Shown piece by piece: positions 1 to 9,787 of a stretch of 64,000 nt of DNA. The position numbers were made by a program, and so were the translations under genes. Each line of letters opens with the position of its first letter. The stretch's first letter is position 1. The notes under the pieces are model-generated. The model searched no databases. It was not told where the DNA came from and saw only the letters and a program-made list of their open reading frames with translations. Source of the DNA: Anthracocystis setariae (taxonomy: Eukaryota; Basidiomycota; Ustilaginomycetes; Ustilaginales; Ustilaginaceae); NCBI GenBank assembly GCA_928724745.1, contig CAKMXJ010000016.1:62001-126000 (forward strand). The letters run 5' to 3'.

Positions 1-538
1 CCTGGCCAACAAGCTGGCTCACTTTAACCATGGTGTCACTTGATAGATGCAAAAGAATAACAATCAGTAGTGGTAGAGATACCGTGTTGACAAGCTTTTG
101 TTCAAGATCTTGTACCTGCATTGTGGACAGGCTGGTCATGAGTCCCACAGCTTAGTTAGCGTAGCTGAGTACCTGAACAATCGCCAACCCCACGACAATT
201 CTGTCATAGCATCAGTGGGGCTAAAAACCTCCCAGCAGCAGCAGCACCAAAGTGACAGCGCTGGCTCAGACACAGTGCAATCGCCAAACAAATCGACATG
301 GTTGTGTACCCTGCTGATGACTACCCCTTCCGAGTCGCAGTCGTCAAACCCAATATGCGCGGCCCGATTTGATGCAAGAAAAGGTAGATCAAGCTCACAA
401 CCACACCGCAAAGCTTGGCTCGGCACAGAACAGACAGGACCATGAGTGAGAGAGAGAGATAGCACGATGGGTAATGCAATCGATTCCCAAACCGCAAAGA
501 TCGTGAATATGCAATTCCAGCCAAAAATGGACCAGCGA
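1..538. other. Left-edge spacer, no gene assigned
   Basis: Short overlapping reading frames occur on both strands but none shows a recognisable domain or smut-like codon pattern. The stretch probably holds the 3' flank of the N-acetylglutamate synthase gene, whose stop codon is at its right edge. A gene entering from the left of the window cannot be excluded. Confidence 0.4.
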
Positions 539-3016
539 TCAATCGGCCCAAGCACCGGCGATCGTCTTCATGCACTTGGCCCACCTTAGCAACCTGCCAC
601 CTTCTTCGGGAGCCACAATCGGCAACAAGGTCAGATCGCTGCGACCACCCGAAGCAACACCAAAGCTCATGCCACCCCTGTGCAGATGCTCCCACTGCGG
701 TTTGGATAGTCGCCTGCTGCGCTCGTACGCCTCGATGCCACCGTACGGCGAAACATCCTCCTCGATCATCGAGTGGGCCAGCTCGATATCATCATGCGCG
801 ATCGCGGCAGCTTCCTCCAAATTGGACGCCGAAGCAGACAGCCTCCTCTCTCCCGACAGACGCGCGAGCTTATCTTCGGCGTCGCACCAGAACAGCTGCC
901 ACCCGGTCCCCTTTGCGTCCGTGTCGATGCGAACAAACCCGTTGGATCGCTCGTAATACCATCGATTCACCGGATTGTTGGAGCGCGACTTCCAAACCAA
1001 ATCCCTGCCCGTACCATACCCGCCTCGACCGCCGTTGTCGTTGAGCGCATCCAGCAAACCCAACCCCTGCACTTCATCCCGCAACGCACCCCACAAGAAA
1101 TCCACCGTACCCGATCCTTGCAACGACGGCAGCACCGCAAACTTGTCCAGATACGCTATCGGCTCCACCGCATTCCTATCGTCCTCCGGCGCATACTCTT
1201 TCGTCACAATCGCCGCACCCTGGTAGTCACCGGTGACAATGACGAAATCAAGCTGCCCATCCAGCCTCTCAAAGTACTTGTCCCGCTTGAGCTTGCGACG
1301 GAACGACGCCTCCAGCAGCGCCGTCATCTTGTCGAGATCGACCTTGGTAAAGTCTTGGATCACCTTGATGGGCAGACCGGGACGAATGATGGTGGGTGTA
1401 TGGCGCACATCTTGCTTGTTGGCCAACAGACGGTGCGGTAGTGATGGGCTGTGTGCAGCCTTGTTGGTGATCAGATTGGCAATGAGCGACCGAGGCGAGC
1501 GATGCGTCACCAGCACGCCAGACGACGTCTGTGGCATGTACGAGAGGCAGTCGGAGATGGCATCGAGGTTTCGCAGCGCGGTGGGATGCGTTTGATCCCA
1601 AACGAACGAATGCTTGATTTGATGGTACTCTGACGCAAGGTTGATCGACAAGTGAGGATCACCGCCTCGGGCATGCGATGGGATACCGCCCTCCCGATTG
1701 ATCACCATGAGACGCAGCGGCATCATGTCAACTTCACCACCAATGAGGTTCGAGAGTGGATCGTCCGTTTCTGGAGATTGTGCATGTTGGTGATCCCGGT
1801 TAGCGGCAACCACCATGTCCCTCGCCAAAGCCACCATGACATCATCGGCACGCACACAGAGCGTCTCCAGCGTTCCATCCTTTTCGTTCTCGAACAAGGC
1901 ATACGGGGCAAGCACGGGGATCTGTTCGGACGCAAGAGCTGACCGGATCGATCCAAGACTGTCGTCCGACACCAGCGGTGGTCGCAAACGCTTTTCGGCA
2001 CCATCTGAAGCGTGTGGCGTCGACAAGGTCGATCCAGATGCAGTTTTGCAAGTCTGTGGATCCTGATATTGCGTCACCTCGGCCTCAACCTGCGCAGCGG
2101 CCTGCGCGTCCACCTTGACTACAGCCTGGGGGAATGGCCTAGCCATGGCACCTTTACGGTTGAGAGCATCCGTGAGACGCAATGTCTCTGCCATAATCCT
2201 CTTGCGCAGTCGCTCTTGCTTGCGACCGAGCAAACTCGATCTGCACGTTCCACTCGCCTTATCTTTGCCCTTTCCGCTCATGGACGGTGCAGGGTGGGCA
2301 GCGAGCCAATCGCCCATTCGCTGCTCTTCAAGCTCATCTGTTCCCACCATCACTTGGCCACTGCGGTCGATGTTTGCGGAGAGATCTGGCCAGTCGTCCT
2401 GATCTACCACCACAACGCTGACGAGACCCAGTCGCTTGAGATAGACGAGACCTTCGGCGATCGAGTCGAGCTGACGATCTGTGAATGGACCCTGCACTTT
2501 GACCAGCGCGGTATGTGAGTCGGCCAAAGCATCCGACACGGGTGTGACCTGTGGAATGGCGACCGTCGAGCTTTCCTGTGGTGTGATATGGTGTGGTGTC
2601 GCAGCTGGCGACGTTGAAGCAGTCGAGGATGTCGTGGTGGATTGCTTCTGCTCGTTTAGAATATCCAGGATCGCTTTTGGCAGCTTGGGCGGTTGAGAAG
2701 ACGAAGCACTGGCGTGACCATCTTTCTCGATGCCTATTGAGTGTTGTGGATCCCAAGTGGTTGTCGATGGGTTATGCAGACTTCCCGGAAGGGATACGTT
2801 GGGTGGTAGTGGGAACTCGAGATGATCCGCAGCGTGGGAATGAGACGACGAGGCAGCATTGGTGTTGGAATCGGATGGACCGAGCTTGAGATGCTGTGGC
2901 GGGCGTCGGAGCGGTGCTTTGCGCGGTGCGAAACTGTTGAGATAGGTTTTCGAGTCTCGAAGCGACGGCTGCGCCTGGAGAATCTCCATGATCAAATTCT
3001 GCATGCGTTTCGACAT
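539..3016 (-). CDS. ARG2: N-acetylglutamate synthase, mitochondrial (Arg2-like)
   Basis: Makes N-acetylglutamate from glutamate and acetyl-CoA, the first step of ornithine/arginine synthesis, in the mitochondrial matrix. The C-terminal third holds the fungal NAGS acetyltransferase domain: the segment LEASFRRKLKRDKYFERL, then YLDKFAVLPSLQGSGTVDFL, then WKSRSNNPVNRWYYERSNG, which are the acetyl-CoA and glutamate-binding signatures of this family. The N-terminal half keeps a degraded amino-acid-kinase fold broken by Ser/Ala/His-rich inserts, making the protein (825 aa) longer than ascomycete Arg2. I chose the ATG at 3016 (MSKRMQNLIMEIL, followed by PSLRDSKTYLNSFAP, conserved at the family N-terminus). 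The frame stays open upstream to an ATG at 3142, which would add 42 residues with a hydrophobic stretch and could carry the targeting signal. Single exon. Confidence 0.88.
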   Translation of the reverse strand: MSKRMQNLIMEILQAQPSLRDSKTYLNSFAPRKAPLRRPPQHLKLGPSDSNTNAASSSHSHAADHLEFPLPPNVSLPGSLHNPSTTTWDPQHSIGIEKDGHASASSSQPPKLPKAILDILNEQKQSTTTSSTASTSPAATPHHITPQESSTVAIPQVTPVSDALADSHTALVKVQGPFTDRQLDSIAEGLVYLKRLGLVSVVVVDQDDWPDLSANIDRSGQVMVGTDELEEQRMGDWLAAHPAPSMSGKGKDKASGTCRSSLLGRKQERLRKRIMAETLRLTDALNRKGAMARPFPQAVVKVDAQAAAQVEAEVTQYQDPQTCKTASGSTLSTPHASDGAEKRLRPPLVSDDSLGSIRSALASEQIPVLAPYALFENEKDGTLETLCVRADDVMVALARDMVVAANRDHQHAQSPETDDPLSNLIGGEVDMMPLRLMVINREGGIPSHARGGDPHLSINLASEYHQIKHSFVWDQTHPTALRNLDAISDCLSYMPQTSSGVLVTHRSPRSLIANLITNKAAHSPSLPHRLLANKQDVRHTPTIIRPGLPIKVIQDFTKVDLDKMTALLEASFRRKLKRDKYFERLDGQLDFVIVTGDYQGAAIVTKEYAPEDDRNAVEPIAYLDKFAVLPSLQGSGTVDFLWGALRDEVQGLGLLDALNDNGGRGGYGTGRDLVWKSRSNNPVNRWYYERSNGFVRIDTDAKGTGWQLFWCDAEDKLARLSGERRLSASASNLEEAAAIAHDDIELAHSMIEEDVSPYGGIEAYERSRRLSKPQWEHLHRGGMSFGVASGGRSDLTLLPIVAPEEGGRLLRWAKCMKTIAGAWAD

Positions 3017-3372
3017 TGTGGCGTGAAAGGGATGTCGGGACAATGCGACCGGAGAAAACAACGAAGCGAATGGGATGCAGATGAGAGCAAAGAGAGGAGG
3101 GTGTAAGCAACCGGCTTCTCCGATCGATGCTGTGCCATTCAAACGAAATGAGACTGCCGCGAGCCCGAGACTCCTGCACTATCTTGCTTCCCACGTTGTC
3201 AAGTGTGCAGGTCACGAAAGTCCGTCCACCTCCATCGAGGGCGTGGGATTATAGCGTCGAAGAGGGGGACGACGATGAAGCGAGAGTGATGGTATAGGAA
3301 AGAACCAAGCCTCGAGCGGCATTCTTCCGACCAACAACAGCCAAGGTGTGAATCCTTATCTCGGCTGTGTGT

Positions 3373-3411
<39 letters not shown>

Positions 3412-5310
3412 CTCTGAACTCTGAAACCGCACCATAAATTCTTCGATTTTCTGAAAATCGAAAATTGAACCCTGGAGTCGATTTTCATCATCGAGGCGCT
3501 CACGAGCCAGTCAGAGTAGTAGTTAGTCTTGGCGGTCGCAAGTGAGGGTTTGGCCGGTAGCGTTCTGACAGGTCCCCACCACACTCCAACACCGCATAGA
3601 CAACCGACCCGGTCGCTCCGAGCGAACAACAGCGTTAGTCTGATCTGACATCACTGCCGATCCTGAGAAGCCGCTCGCGAGCCCAAATCTGATCAACACG
3701 TTTCTGTACTCGCCTTGTGCATCTGTCGCTCCACTTGATATGCGGAAGGATTACTTGTGCTGAAGCCGTGGTGCTGCTCAGTCGTGGCTCGCAAGTTGAC
3801 GCTCAAGGGAGAGCCAGCGACGCTGCGCCTAGCTTGGTCGCGATTGAGATCGAACAAATGTCGTTTATGGTCGTACAGGTCCGGGTAAAACGTACGATGA
3901 GATTTGATGGCAATGCGACTCGAGCCAACTCGAGTAATCGGTGTGAGCCAGCTCCTAGCAAGTATAGAGGGTCTTCTGGTAGTGCAGTAGAGCATGGTGA
4001 CGAGCTGGGTTTCAATCCGAATCGGGCTGTGTCGCCTGGACGAAAGGTTAGGATTGAGCATTCACATTAGTCAAGAAGGAGTGATTCGGCTTATATACAA
4101 TGCTCAAGGGGGCAATGTTGCGCTTCACGCACGTCAGTGATGCTCATATTTCCTCGATCGGTAGCTCACGATAGATTGGCAGCGTGCAAAGTGTGCCAAG
4201 GGAGATGTCAAAATGGCCCAACATCAGGTACACAGTTCCGGCAACTAGCGAGCTACGCAACTTGGATCCCAGCCCTCAGCCCTTGGACTCAATGGCACCT
4301 CATAATGCCTCAGACGCAAACACTGTTGAACGGGTCCGTCAACTTGTATGAAGACGTGATCGTCTGGCTTCAAGTCAAGCTGTTGCCACAAAGTTGAATG
4401 TAAGCGCTGTTGGACCAAGCTCGGTGCCATCGCGCAATTTGCCTCACCTCTATGTAGACATTCATCTGCTGCCACTCCTTTTTCAAGGCAGTTAGCTCGG
4501 GGCTCGAGGGCCTTCAAAGTCGTTGCAGCACCACCACCTCTGAGACCAATGGCTGTAGTTGATCGCTCGTCAATCTAGTTGCATTCAGGGACTAGGGTTT
4601 GGGCTAAGGGTGAGCCAGATGCGGGCGGGCTCAGGGCGCACTTTCAGTGATGTTATTATAGTAGTGTCGGTTAGATAAAACGAAAACGGAAACATAACAT
4701 TGATCAAACCGGCAACGAGCCCATTCTCGTCCATAAGCTATCCCTGTCGAGCATCAGAATGACGTCCAACACTTTCAGAACGCCCATGCTATGAGTGGAC
4801 TCGGTCGGTGGCTATTGTCTCTCACTTGTAGCGAGCGAATGGCCATGCTGATTGGCCTGTTTTATGGCAGCCATTTTTCTTGGCAGATGCAGAGGTGCAT
4901 CGCCGATTTCTTGTCAGATTTCGACCTCGACACTGCACATCTCTTTTGGTCGCTCTCCAAGTGGTGCTAAGGATAGTCGGACAAGTGGTTCGCGCTTTCC
5001 TAGCAAAGAGTGTCCTCAGCATTGTCACACACGAAAGCAGTGCGTGCGCAGACCACCAGCTGGTCACCACTTCGGCGTTGATCCGATTTGAGCAGGTGAG
5101 TAGCGTATTGCGTATTGTGAACCGGCGGTATGTCGGGCAATTCTTCGGCCTCTCCGCTTCGGACCCTTGTTTCCCGCACGCTCGGATCATCCGTCTTGTC
5201 TGTGAGAGAGAGAGCAAGGTGAGTTCACACCGCTGTCCACCGTCCATCTTCACCCCAACATCATCCCCAAATAAAGGATCCCCGCCTACACACAAAAATC
5301 ATCCGTCGAG
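3017..5310. other. Intergenic region, 2.3 kb, no confident gene
   Basis: Contains a (TG)n tract at about 3379-3410 in the NAGS promoter side. Several frames of 85-160 codons are open on both strands. The minus frame at 3693-4061 starts with Arg/Ser-rich, presequence-like residues (MLYCTTRRPSILARSW), and the minus frame at 4822-5016 begins similarly (MLRTLFARKARTTCP). Either could be an exon of a small mitochondrial protein, but I recognise no family, and competing frames on the opposite strand are equally long. Transcript evidence would be needed to call a gene. Confidence 0.35.
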
Positions 5311-6555
5311 ATGGTCGGCACTTCCGAGAAAGCAGGCGACCACATTGTCGCACTCGCCATCCACGGCGGTGCTGGCACCACTACACGCGAAATGCCCGCC
5401 GACCTGATCCAAGCCTATCGCGATCGCCTTGCCGCTATCCTCACTGCCACTCACGATGCCAAGCACACGTCTTCCATCCAAGCTGTCTGCCATGCCGTTT
5501 CGCTTCTCGAAGATTCGCCCCTCTTCAATGCAGGCAAGGGAGCCGTGTTCGATCTGGCGGGCAACACTGTGTGCGAATGCTCGCTCATGACCACCCAGCC
5601 CGGTTTCAACACCAAGACCGTTGCCGTGACAGGCGTGAGACGAACCAAGAACCCCATCCTTCTCGCCAAGGTTTTGCTTGACAAGAACAAGGATCTCGGT
5701 GGACACGCATTCTATTCTGGCCGTGATGCCGAGGAGGCTGGCTGGAAGTACGGCACCGACAAGGTCAGCTCCAAGTACTACTACACGAAGAGGAGATGGA
5801 ACGAGCATAAGAATGGCATGGATAGTCGCCTCGATAAGCTCGCCAGTGAACTGATCAAGTCTCACGACGAAGAGAAAGAGGAAGAGGATCTTCCAGCATA
5901 CAACCCCAGTCACACGACGGCCGACACCGAACAAATCGTCGAGCATCCAGACCAAGCTATCTTTGACCGCTACGCCGATCTCTCCGACTACCTCCCCCAA
6001 GGCACTGTAGGTGCTGTCGCGCTGGATTCCAACGGCTACCTCTCTGTAGCAACCTCGACCGGCGGGAAGACCAACAAATACCCAGGTCGAATTGGCGATA
6101 CTCCCTCGGTTGGCACTGGCTACCTGGCCGACACGTGGACTGCATCCGCCCAACTGCACCGTCCCAAACGCCGCACTTCCACCCTGATGCGACTCGTTCG
6201 TCGCATCTTCTCCTCCCGCTCGTCTGCAAAGTCCCGAAGCACAGGCCAGAGCGAGGAAGGAATCGCTATCTCTGGGACAGGAGATGGAGATTTCTTCCTC
6301 CGCACCACCTTCGCCTCCACGATTGCGCACCGGATCAAATTCGGCGGCACCTCGTTTTCCGACTCGATCAAAGCGGCCATGCACGAGCTTGTTGCCAGCT
6401 ACGGCGGTAAAGGCGTCGGCGGTGCCATCATTCTCGACAAGACCGGCAAAGCTTACTTCCCACTCGCTGCAAACACCATGAACAGAGGCGTTCTCTCGCA
6501 CCACACTGGTTTCACAGCCAAGGTGGCGATCTTTGATGATGAGGAGCTCGCTTAA
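5311..6555 (+). CDS. Isoaspartyl peptidase/L-asparaginase (Ntn hydrolase, T2 family)
   Basis: Hydrolyses asparagine or isoaspartyl peptides after autocatalytic cleavage into alpha and beta subunits. The N-terminus shows the family signature AIHGGAG (residues 17-23). The autoprocessing site is GTVGAVALD with the predicted nucleophile Thr232, followed by the substrate loop STGGKTNKYPGRIGDTP (249-265) and the GTGDGD motif. The alpha/beta linker (about 155-215) is long and acidic (DEEKEEEDLP). A second, basic insert of about 40 residues (about 278-318, with RLVRRIFSSRSS) lies between the substrate loop and GTGDGD, where bacterial and plant enzymes have only a short turn. 414 aa, larger than the usual 310-330 for that reason. 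Taspase-1 is a less likely alternative, since the asparagine-type loop is conserved. Single exon. Confidence 0.9.
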   Translation: MVGTSEKAGDHIVALAIHGGAGTTTREMPADLIQAYRDRLAAILTATHDAKHTSSIQAVCHAVSLLEDSPLFNAGKGAVFDLAGNTVCECSLMTTQPGFNTKTVAVTGVRRTKNPILLAKVLLDKNKDLGGHAFYSGRDAEEAGWKYGTDKVSSKYYYTKRRWNEHKNGMDSRLDKLASELIKSHDEEKEEEDLPAYNPSHTTADTEQIVEHPDQAIFDRYADLSDYLPQGTVGAVALDSNGYLSVATSTGGKTNKYPGRIGDTPSVGTGYLADTWTASAQLHRPKRRTSTLMRLVRRIFSSRSSAKSRSTGQSEEGIAISGTGDGDFFLRTTFASTIAHRIKFGGTSFSDSIKAAMHELVASYGGKGVGGAIILDKTGKAYFPLAANTMNRGVLSHHTGFTAKVAIFDDEELA

Positions 6556-6655
6556 GATCCCATATACTCGCACAGAAATAGAGATGGACGACAATAATGG
6601 ATTCGCGAAAAGGGACACTTTTGTGCAAGTTGTGGGGAACGGGGATGGGCGAAAC

Positions 6656-6781
6656 TTAGTTCTTCCCCTGCGATGGTGATTGGTGCTGAGCCTTCTTCTG
6701 TTCGTCCGATTTCTGCTTCGCCTTTTCTTTCGCCTCGAATTCCTGCTGTCTCTTGAGCTCCTTCTGCTGCTGTTTGGCTGA
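6656..6781 (-). other. In-frame 41-codon extension behind the pectin lyase stop
   Basis: Directly after the TAG of the pectin lyase-like gene the same frame runs for 41 sense codons (rich in Lys, Gln and Glu, beginning SAKQQQKELKRQQEFEAK) to a TAA at 6656-6658. The composition is not that of a random untranslated region. It may be a C-terminus lost to a recent nonsense change, a readthrough tail, or a coincidence. Confidence 0.5.
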
Positions 6782-9373
6782 CTAGGACGCAGCGTAGCCT
6801 TGCTGCTTGGCCCCAGCATCACCACCGACGCTACCGGTTTTCGGCTGAGCGGTGGCAGAGGACGACGATCCGTCCTTGTTTTGCTTGGATCCCAGGTCAG
6901 CGTTGTTGGAAGAAGTGGCGTACCCTTTGCCTGGAATGTAGGCGCCGGTGCCACTCCCGGACCCAGAATCCGCGGCTGAGGCAGCTTTCTTGCCAGAAGA
7001 AGCTTGCGAACCATCGGTCTTGCCTTGCTGGCCACCACCCGAGGCATCGCCAGGTGTAGTCTGAGTCACGCCGTCGCCATAACCCTGCTGCTGAGTTCCA
7101 TCCTCAGCTTCCGAGCCATCGCCACCCACTACATCAGAACCAGCACCCGCACCAGCACCGCCGCCATGGCAACCAGCGTTCTGGGCAACGCTCGCCGCCA
7201 CCTGTCCAGGCGGGACTACACCCGACATCTTTTCCGGCGCGATACCTTTCAGCACCTCTCCCGGACTAGCCGTACTCGGCACAGGATTGGCCGAAGTATA
7301 CGAATTGGGCTGACACGCCCTTCCCAAGACACCCTGACACTGGCTGCAAACCGCCTTGTCGGACGGAGCGAACGCTCTTCCCGGGTTACTCTCGTGCAGA
7401 CTTGTCTGGGCGAGATCGATGAATACATTGCCCTCGATCAGGGTCGATACGCCTAAGCCGATATCGAGGGTATGTCCCGAGCTTCGCTCAAACTTTGTAT
7501 TGACCACGTGCCAGACCGAGTTGCCACGCTCGTTGTCCGGATTGGCAATGCGAGGCGAACGTCCCGAGCAGTCCTTCATATAGTTGCCTGAAAACGTCAC
7601 CTGATCGCTCTTGCCGTACCCTAGCACCGTCCAGTAGTGCGAGTCATCACACGTCGCACTCCACTTGGTCTTGCCGTCGAAGAAGCAGTTGGAAATCGTC
7701 ACCCTGCGCGCGGGCTGGAATCCAGTGACGATGAACTGGCGACCGATCATGGCGAACGTGATCTTGTCGATCCATACGAGATCCGTGTCGTACAGAGTGA
7801 TGCCATCACCGCCCCAGATGTACTGCGGATTGATTTCGTCAATGCGGAAGTTTTGCAGAATGACGTTCTTCTGATGTGCAATTCGCAGACCCCGCCCACG
7901 GAGACCGGCATCGGCCGAGATACCAATCACCGACTTGTTGGACTTGACTTGGATCGGAGTGAGCCCCGCCTTGTCATATGTCACCGCTTTGGCCGGCCTG
8001 CCATTGCACCAACCCTGCCCATTGTCGATGGCGAGCTGTCCCTTGTCGGGACACTTGACGTACGAGTCCGGAATACAACCCTTGCAGTTGGTGCACGTTC
8101 CGGCGGATCCACGAAAGTCAAAGACCTTGTCGAGATGGATGACGCGAGGCTGTGAGTCGGTGAGGAAGGTTTCGAGCTCGTGGATGTCCTTGGGGATGAC
8201 TGGCGTGGCCGAGCCGCCTCCAGTGACCTCGGCGGCGAAGCCGTGTGGTTGACTGGATGCGACAGAAGTGGTGGTGTTAGAACCGGAACCTCCAGAGCCA
8301 GCACCTACGCCGACGCCAGGAATATATGCGGAGCCAGCTCCGGAACCTGGCAGAGGAACCTGCTGAGGAACAGGAGGCATACCGGCGCCATACGCTGGAG
8401 GAGCCCCTGGCGGAATCGAAAAGGCCTGACCGTTGTTCCACGGGGCTTTGCCAAATGGTGAACCCTGACCAGCCCACCAAGGTTGACCGTTCTTGTTACC
8501 CCGCTTGGCATGGCCATGTACCCTCCCATGGCTCGTCGCACCCAGAGATCTCTTACGGATCCCGAATTCCGCAGCATCGATCTTGGCGTCCTGCGTCGCC
8601 AACTTCCTCCACTTTGCCCATGGGTCCTCCATATGATTGCCCATGATCGGATGGTACACCTTCATATCATCCTGAAACCTCGCTTCGTCCTCTTCGCTGA
8701 TATCCCTCCTCACCTTTGCACCCCGAGTCCGCGGCTGAAAAATTTGCTTCGAGCATCCAGTGGGACTTTCGATCCTCCACTTCTCCTTATCCCACAAAGC
8801 GCTTACCACATGCCTCACAAATAGCTCGTTGATCACCGTGTCTAGCGCTGGCCTCATGTACCTATTGGCCGTCATGTAGTCGCGGAAACACTTCTCCTCG
8901 TCCGACCCCACCGGTGTTGAGATAGGAGAATTAAGCCCAACAGCCCCACCTGTAAAACCGTACATATCTCTCTCCACCGTTCCCGGATCGATCCGACCGG
9001 CGCTTCCACTGTGCCGGATCTGGGCGCGAGCTTGCCTATCGTTCACCGGGGCCGAATTGCGCTGCTGCAGTAGGGCAAACATCGACTCTACCAGCTGATC
9101 GATGCTTCCCGGAACGTTTCTGGAGGAGATCAGCATCGTGTGGAGAGCATAACGGTCGCGCGGTTTGAGCTGCACCAAGCTGCCGTTGTCAGGGTTGCAA
9201 CGGTCGGGGGTGCGCAAGCCATGGACGAAGCACACCTCATCCGTGTCTGGACGGTAGTATTTAGGAAATACATTGGTATAATCCCATGCAGTCACGGTAA
9301 GCAGCTGTGAGAGATGCAAGACGAGGAGGAGGCAAAGTAGCCCCAGGCTGTGTGGGAGAGTTGGCCGGACCAT
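6782..9373 (-). CDS. Secreted pectin lyase-like protein (PL1-type beta-helix) with N- and C-terminal extensions
   Basis: Predicted extracellular polysaccharide lyase acting on plant cell-wall pectin. A signal peptide is visible: LGLLCLLLVLHLSQLLTVTA ending before WDY. I chose the ATG at 9373 (MVRPTLPHS); an ATG ten codons upstream (9403) is also in frame. Counting from that upstream ATG, residues about 395-710 are the PL1 parallel beta-helix: WGGDGITLYDTDLVWIDK, then VTISNCFFDGKTKWSATCDDSHYW, then the catalytic-Arg motif DCSGRSPRIA (Arg615), matching the SGRMPK region of fungal pectin lyases. The first 380 residues are an unrecognised domain plus a Gly/Pro linker; the last 150 are Gly/Ser/Gln-rich. 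The TAG stop at 6782-6784 is followed in frame by 41 more sense codons (see findings). Likely role in host tissue colonisation. Confidence 0.85.
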   Translation of the reverse strand: MVRPTLPHSLGLLCLLLVLHLSQLLTVTAWDYTNVFPKYYRPDTDEVCFVHGLRTPDRCNPDNGSLVQLKPRDRYALHTMLISSRNVPGSIDQLVESMFALLQQRNSAPVNDRQARAQIRHSGSAGRIDPGTVERDMYGFTGGAVGLNSPISTPVGSDEEKCFRDYMTANRYMRPALDTVINELFVRHVVSALWDKEKWRIESPTGCSKQIFQPRTRGAKVRRDISEEDEARFQDDMKVYHPIMGNHMEDPWAKWRKLATQDAKIDAAEFGIRKRSLGATSHGRVHGHAKRGNKNGQPWWAGQGSPFGKAPWNNGQAFSIPPGAPPAYGAGMPPVPQQVPLPGSGAGSAYIPGVGVGAGSGGSGSNTTTSVASSQPHGFAAEVTGGGSATPVIPKDIHELETFLTDSQPRVIHLDKVFDFRGSAGTCTNCKGCIPDSYVKCPDKGQLAIDNGQGWCNGRPAKAVTYDKAGLTPIQVKSNKSVIGISADAGLRGRGLRIAHQKNVILQNFRIDEINPQYIWGGDGITLYDTDLVWIDKITFAMIGRQFIVTGFQPARRVTISNCFFDGKTKWSATCDDSHYWTVLGYGKSDQVTFSGNYMKDCSGRSPRIANPDNERGNSVWHVVNTKFERSSGHTLDIGLGVSTLIEGNVFIDLAQTSLHESNPGRAFAPSDKAVCSQCQGVLGRACQPNSYTSANPVPSTASPGEVLKGIAPEKMSGVVPPGQVAASVAQNAGCHGGGAGAGAGSDVVGGDGSEAEDGTQQQGYGDGVTQTTPGDASGGGQQGKTDGSQASSGKKAASAADSGSGSGTGAYIPGKGYATSSNNADLGSKQNKDGSSSSATAQPKTGSVGGDAGAKQQGYAAS

Positions 9374-9787
9374 TCGTGCTACCAGAGCAAGTCCGATCGT
9401 CAAAATGTGGAAAGGAGAGATGTATGGGAAAGGATGAAAGCGGGATCAGCACGACAAGGGTTTCCTCATTTATATCAACCAAATCCAGTATCGCAAGGTT
9501 GGGAACCCTCACCCTATGAGATGTCCCACATTGTCGCTGGTCAGTCATATGAAACGCCCCGAAAATACACAATGATCCCCCAACTCCCACCACCTCATTC
9601 CATCACACAATCCGTTTGGCAAGCCCTGATTTTCCTCACCCCGCCAACGTTGCCGGTGTTGGCGAAAACCTCAACCCCCCACCGCTGCCGGTCCATTTCG
9701 CAGTCACCAAGCCTCACACGTATCACAGCACAGGTGAAACGATCCTCGCATGCATCCGCATTGCATTCGTGAACAGTGCAAGTGGGA
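9374..9787. other. Spacer between two minus-strand genes
   Basis: Upstream region of the pectin lyase-like gene and downstream region of the coiled-coil protein gene. Open frames on both strands overlap each other and show no domain. No feature recognised. Confidence 0.4.

Noticed and set aside
3693..4061. Candidate small mitochondrial protein (122 codons, minus strand)
   Set aside because: The presequence-like start is suggestive but an equally long frame is open on the plus strand and I recognise no family, so it is only mentioned in the spacer entry.
5299..7047. A 582-codon minus-strand frame covering the asparaginase gene and the pectin lyase 3' end
   Set aside because: It lies antisense to the clearly conserved asparaginase. 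Its C-terminal part has no recognisable family and its N-terminal part is an off-frame reading of the pectin lyase tail.
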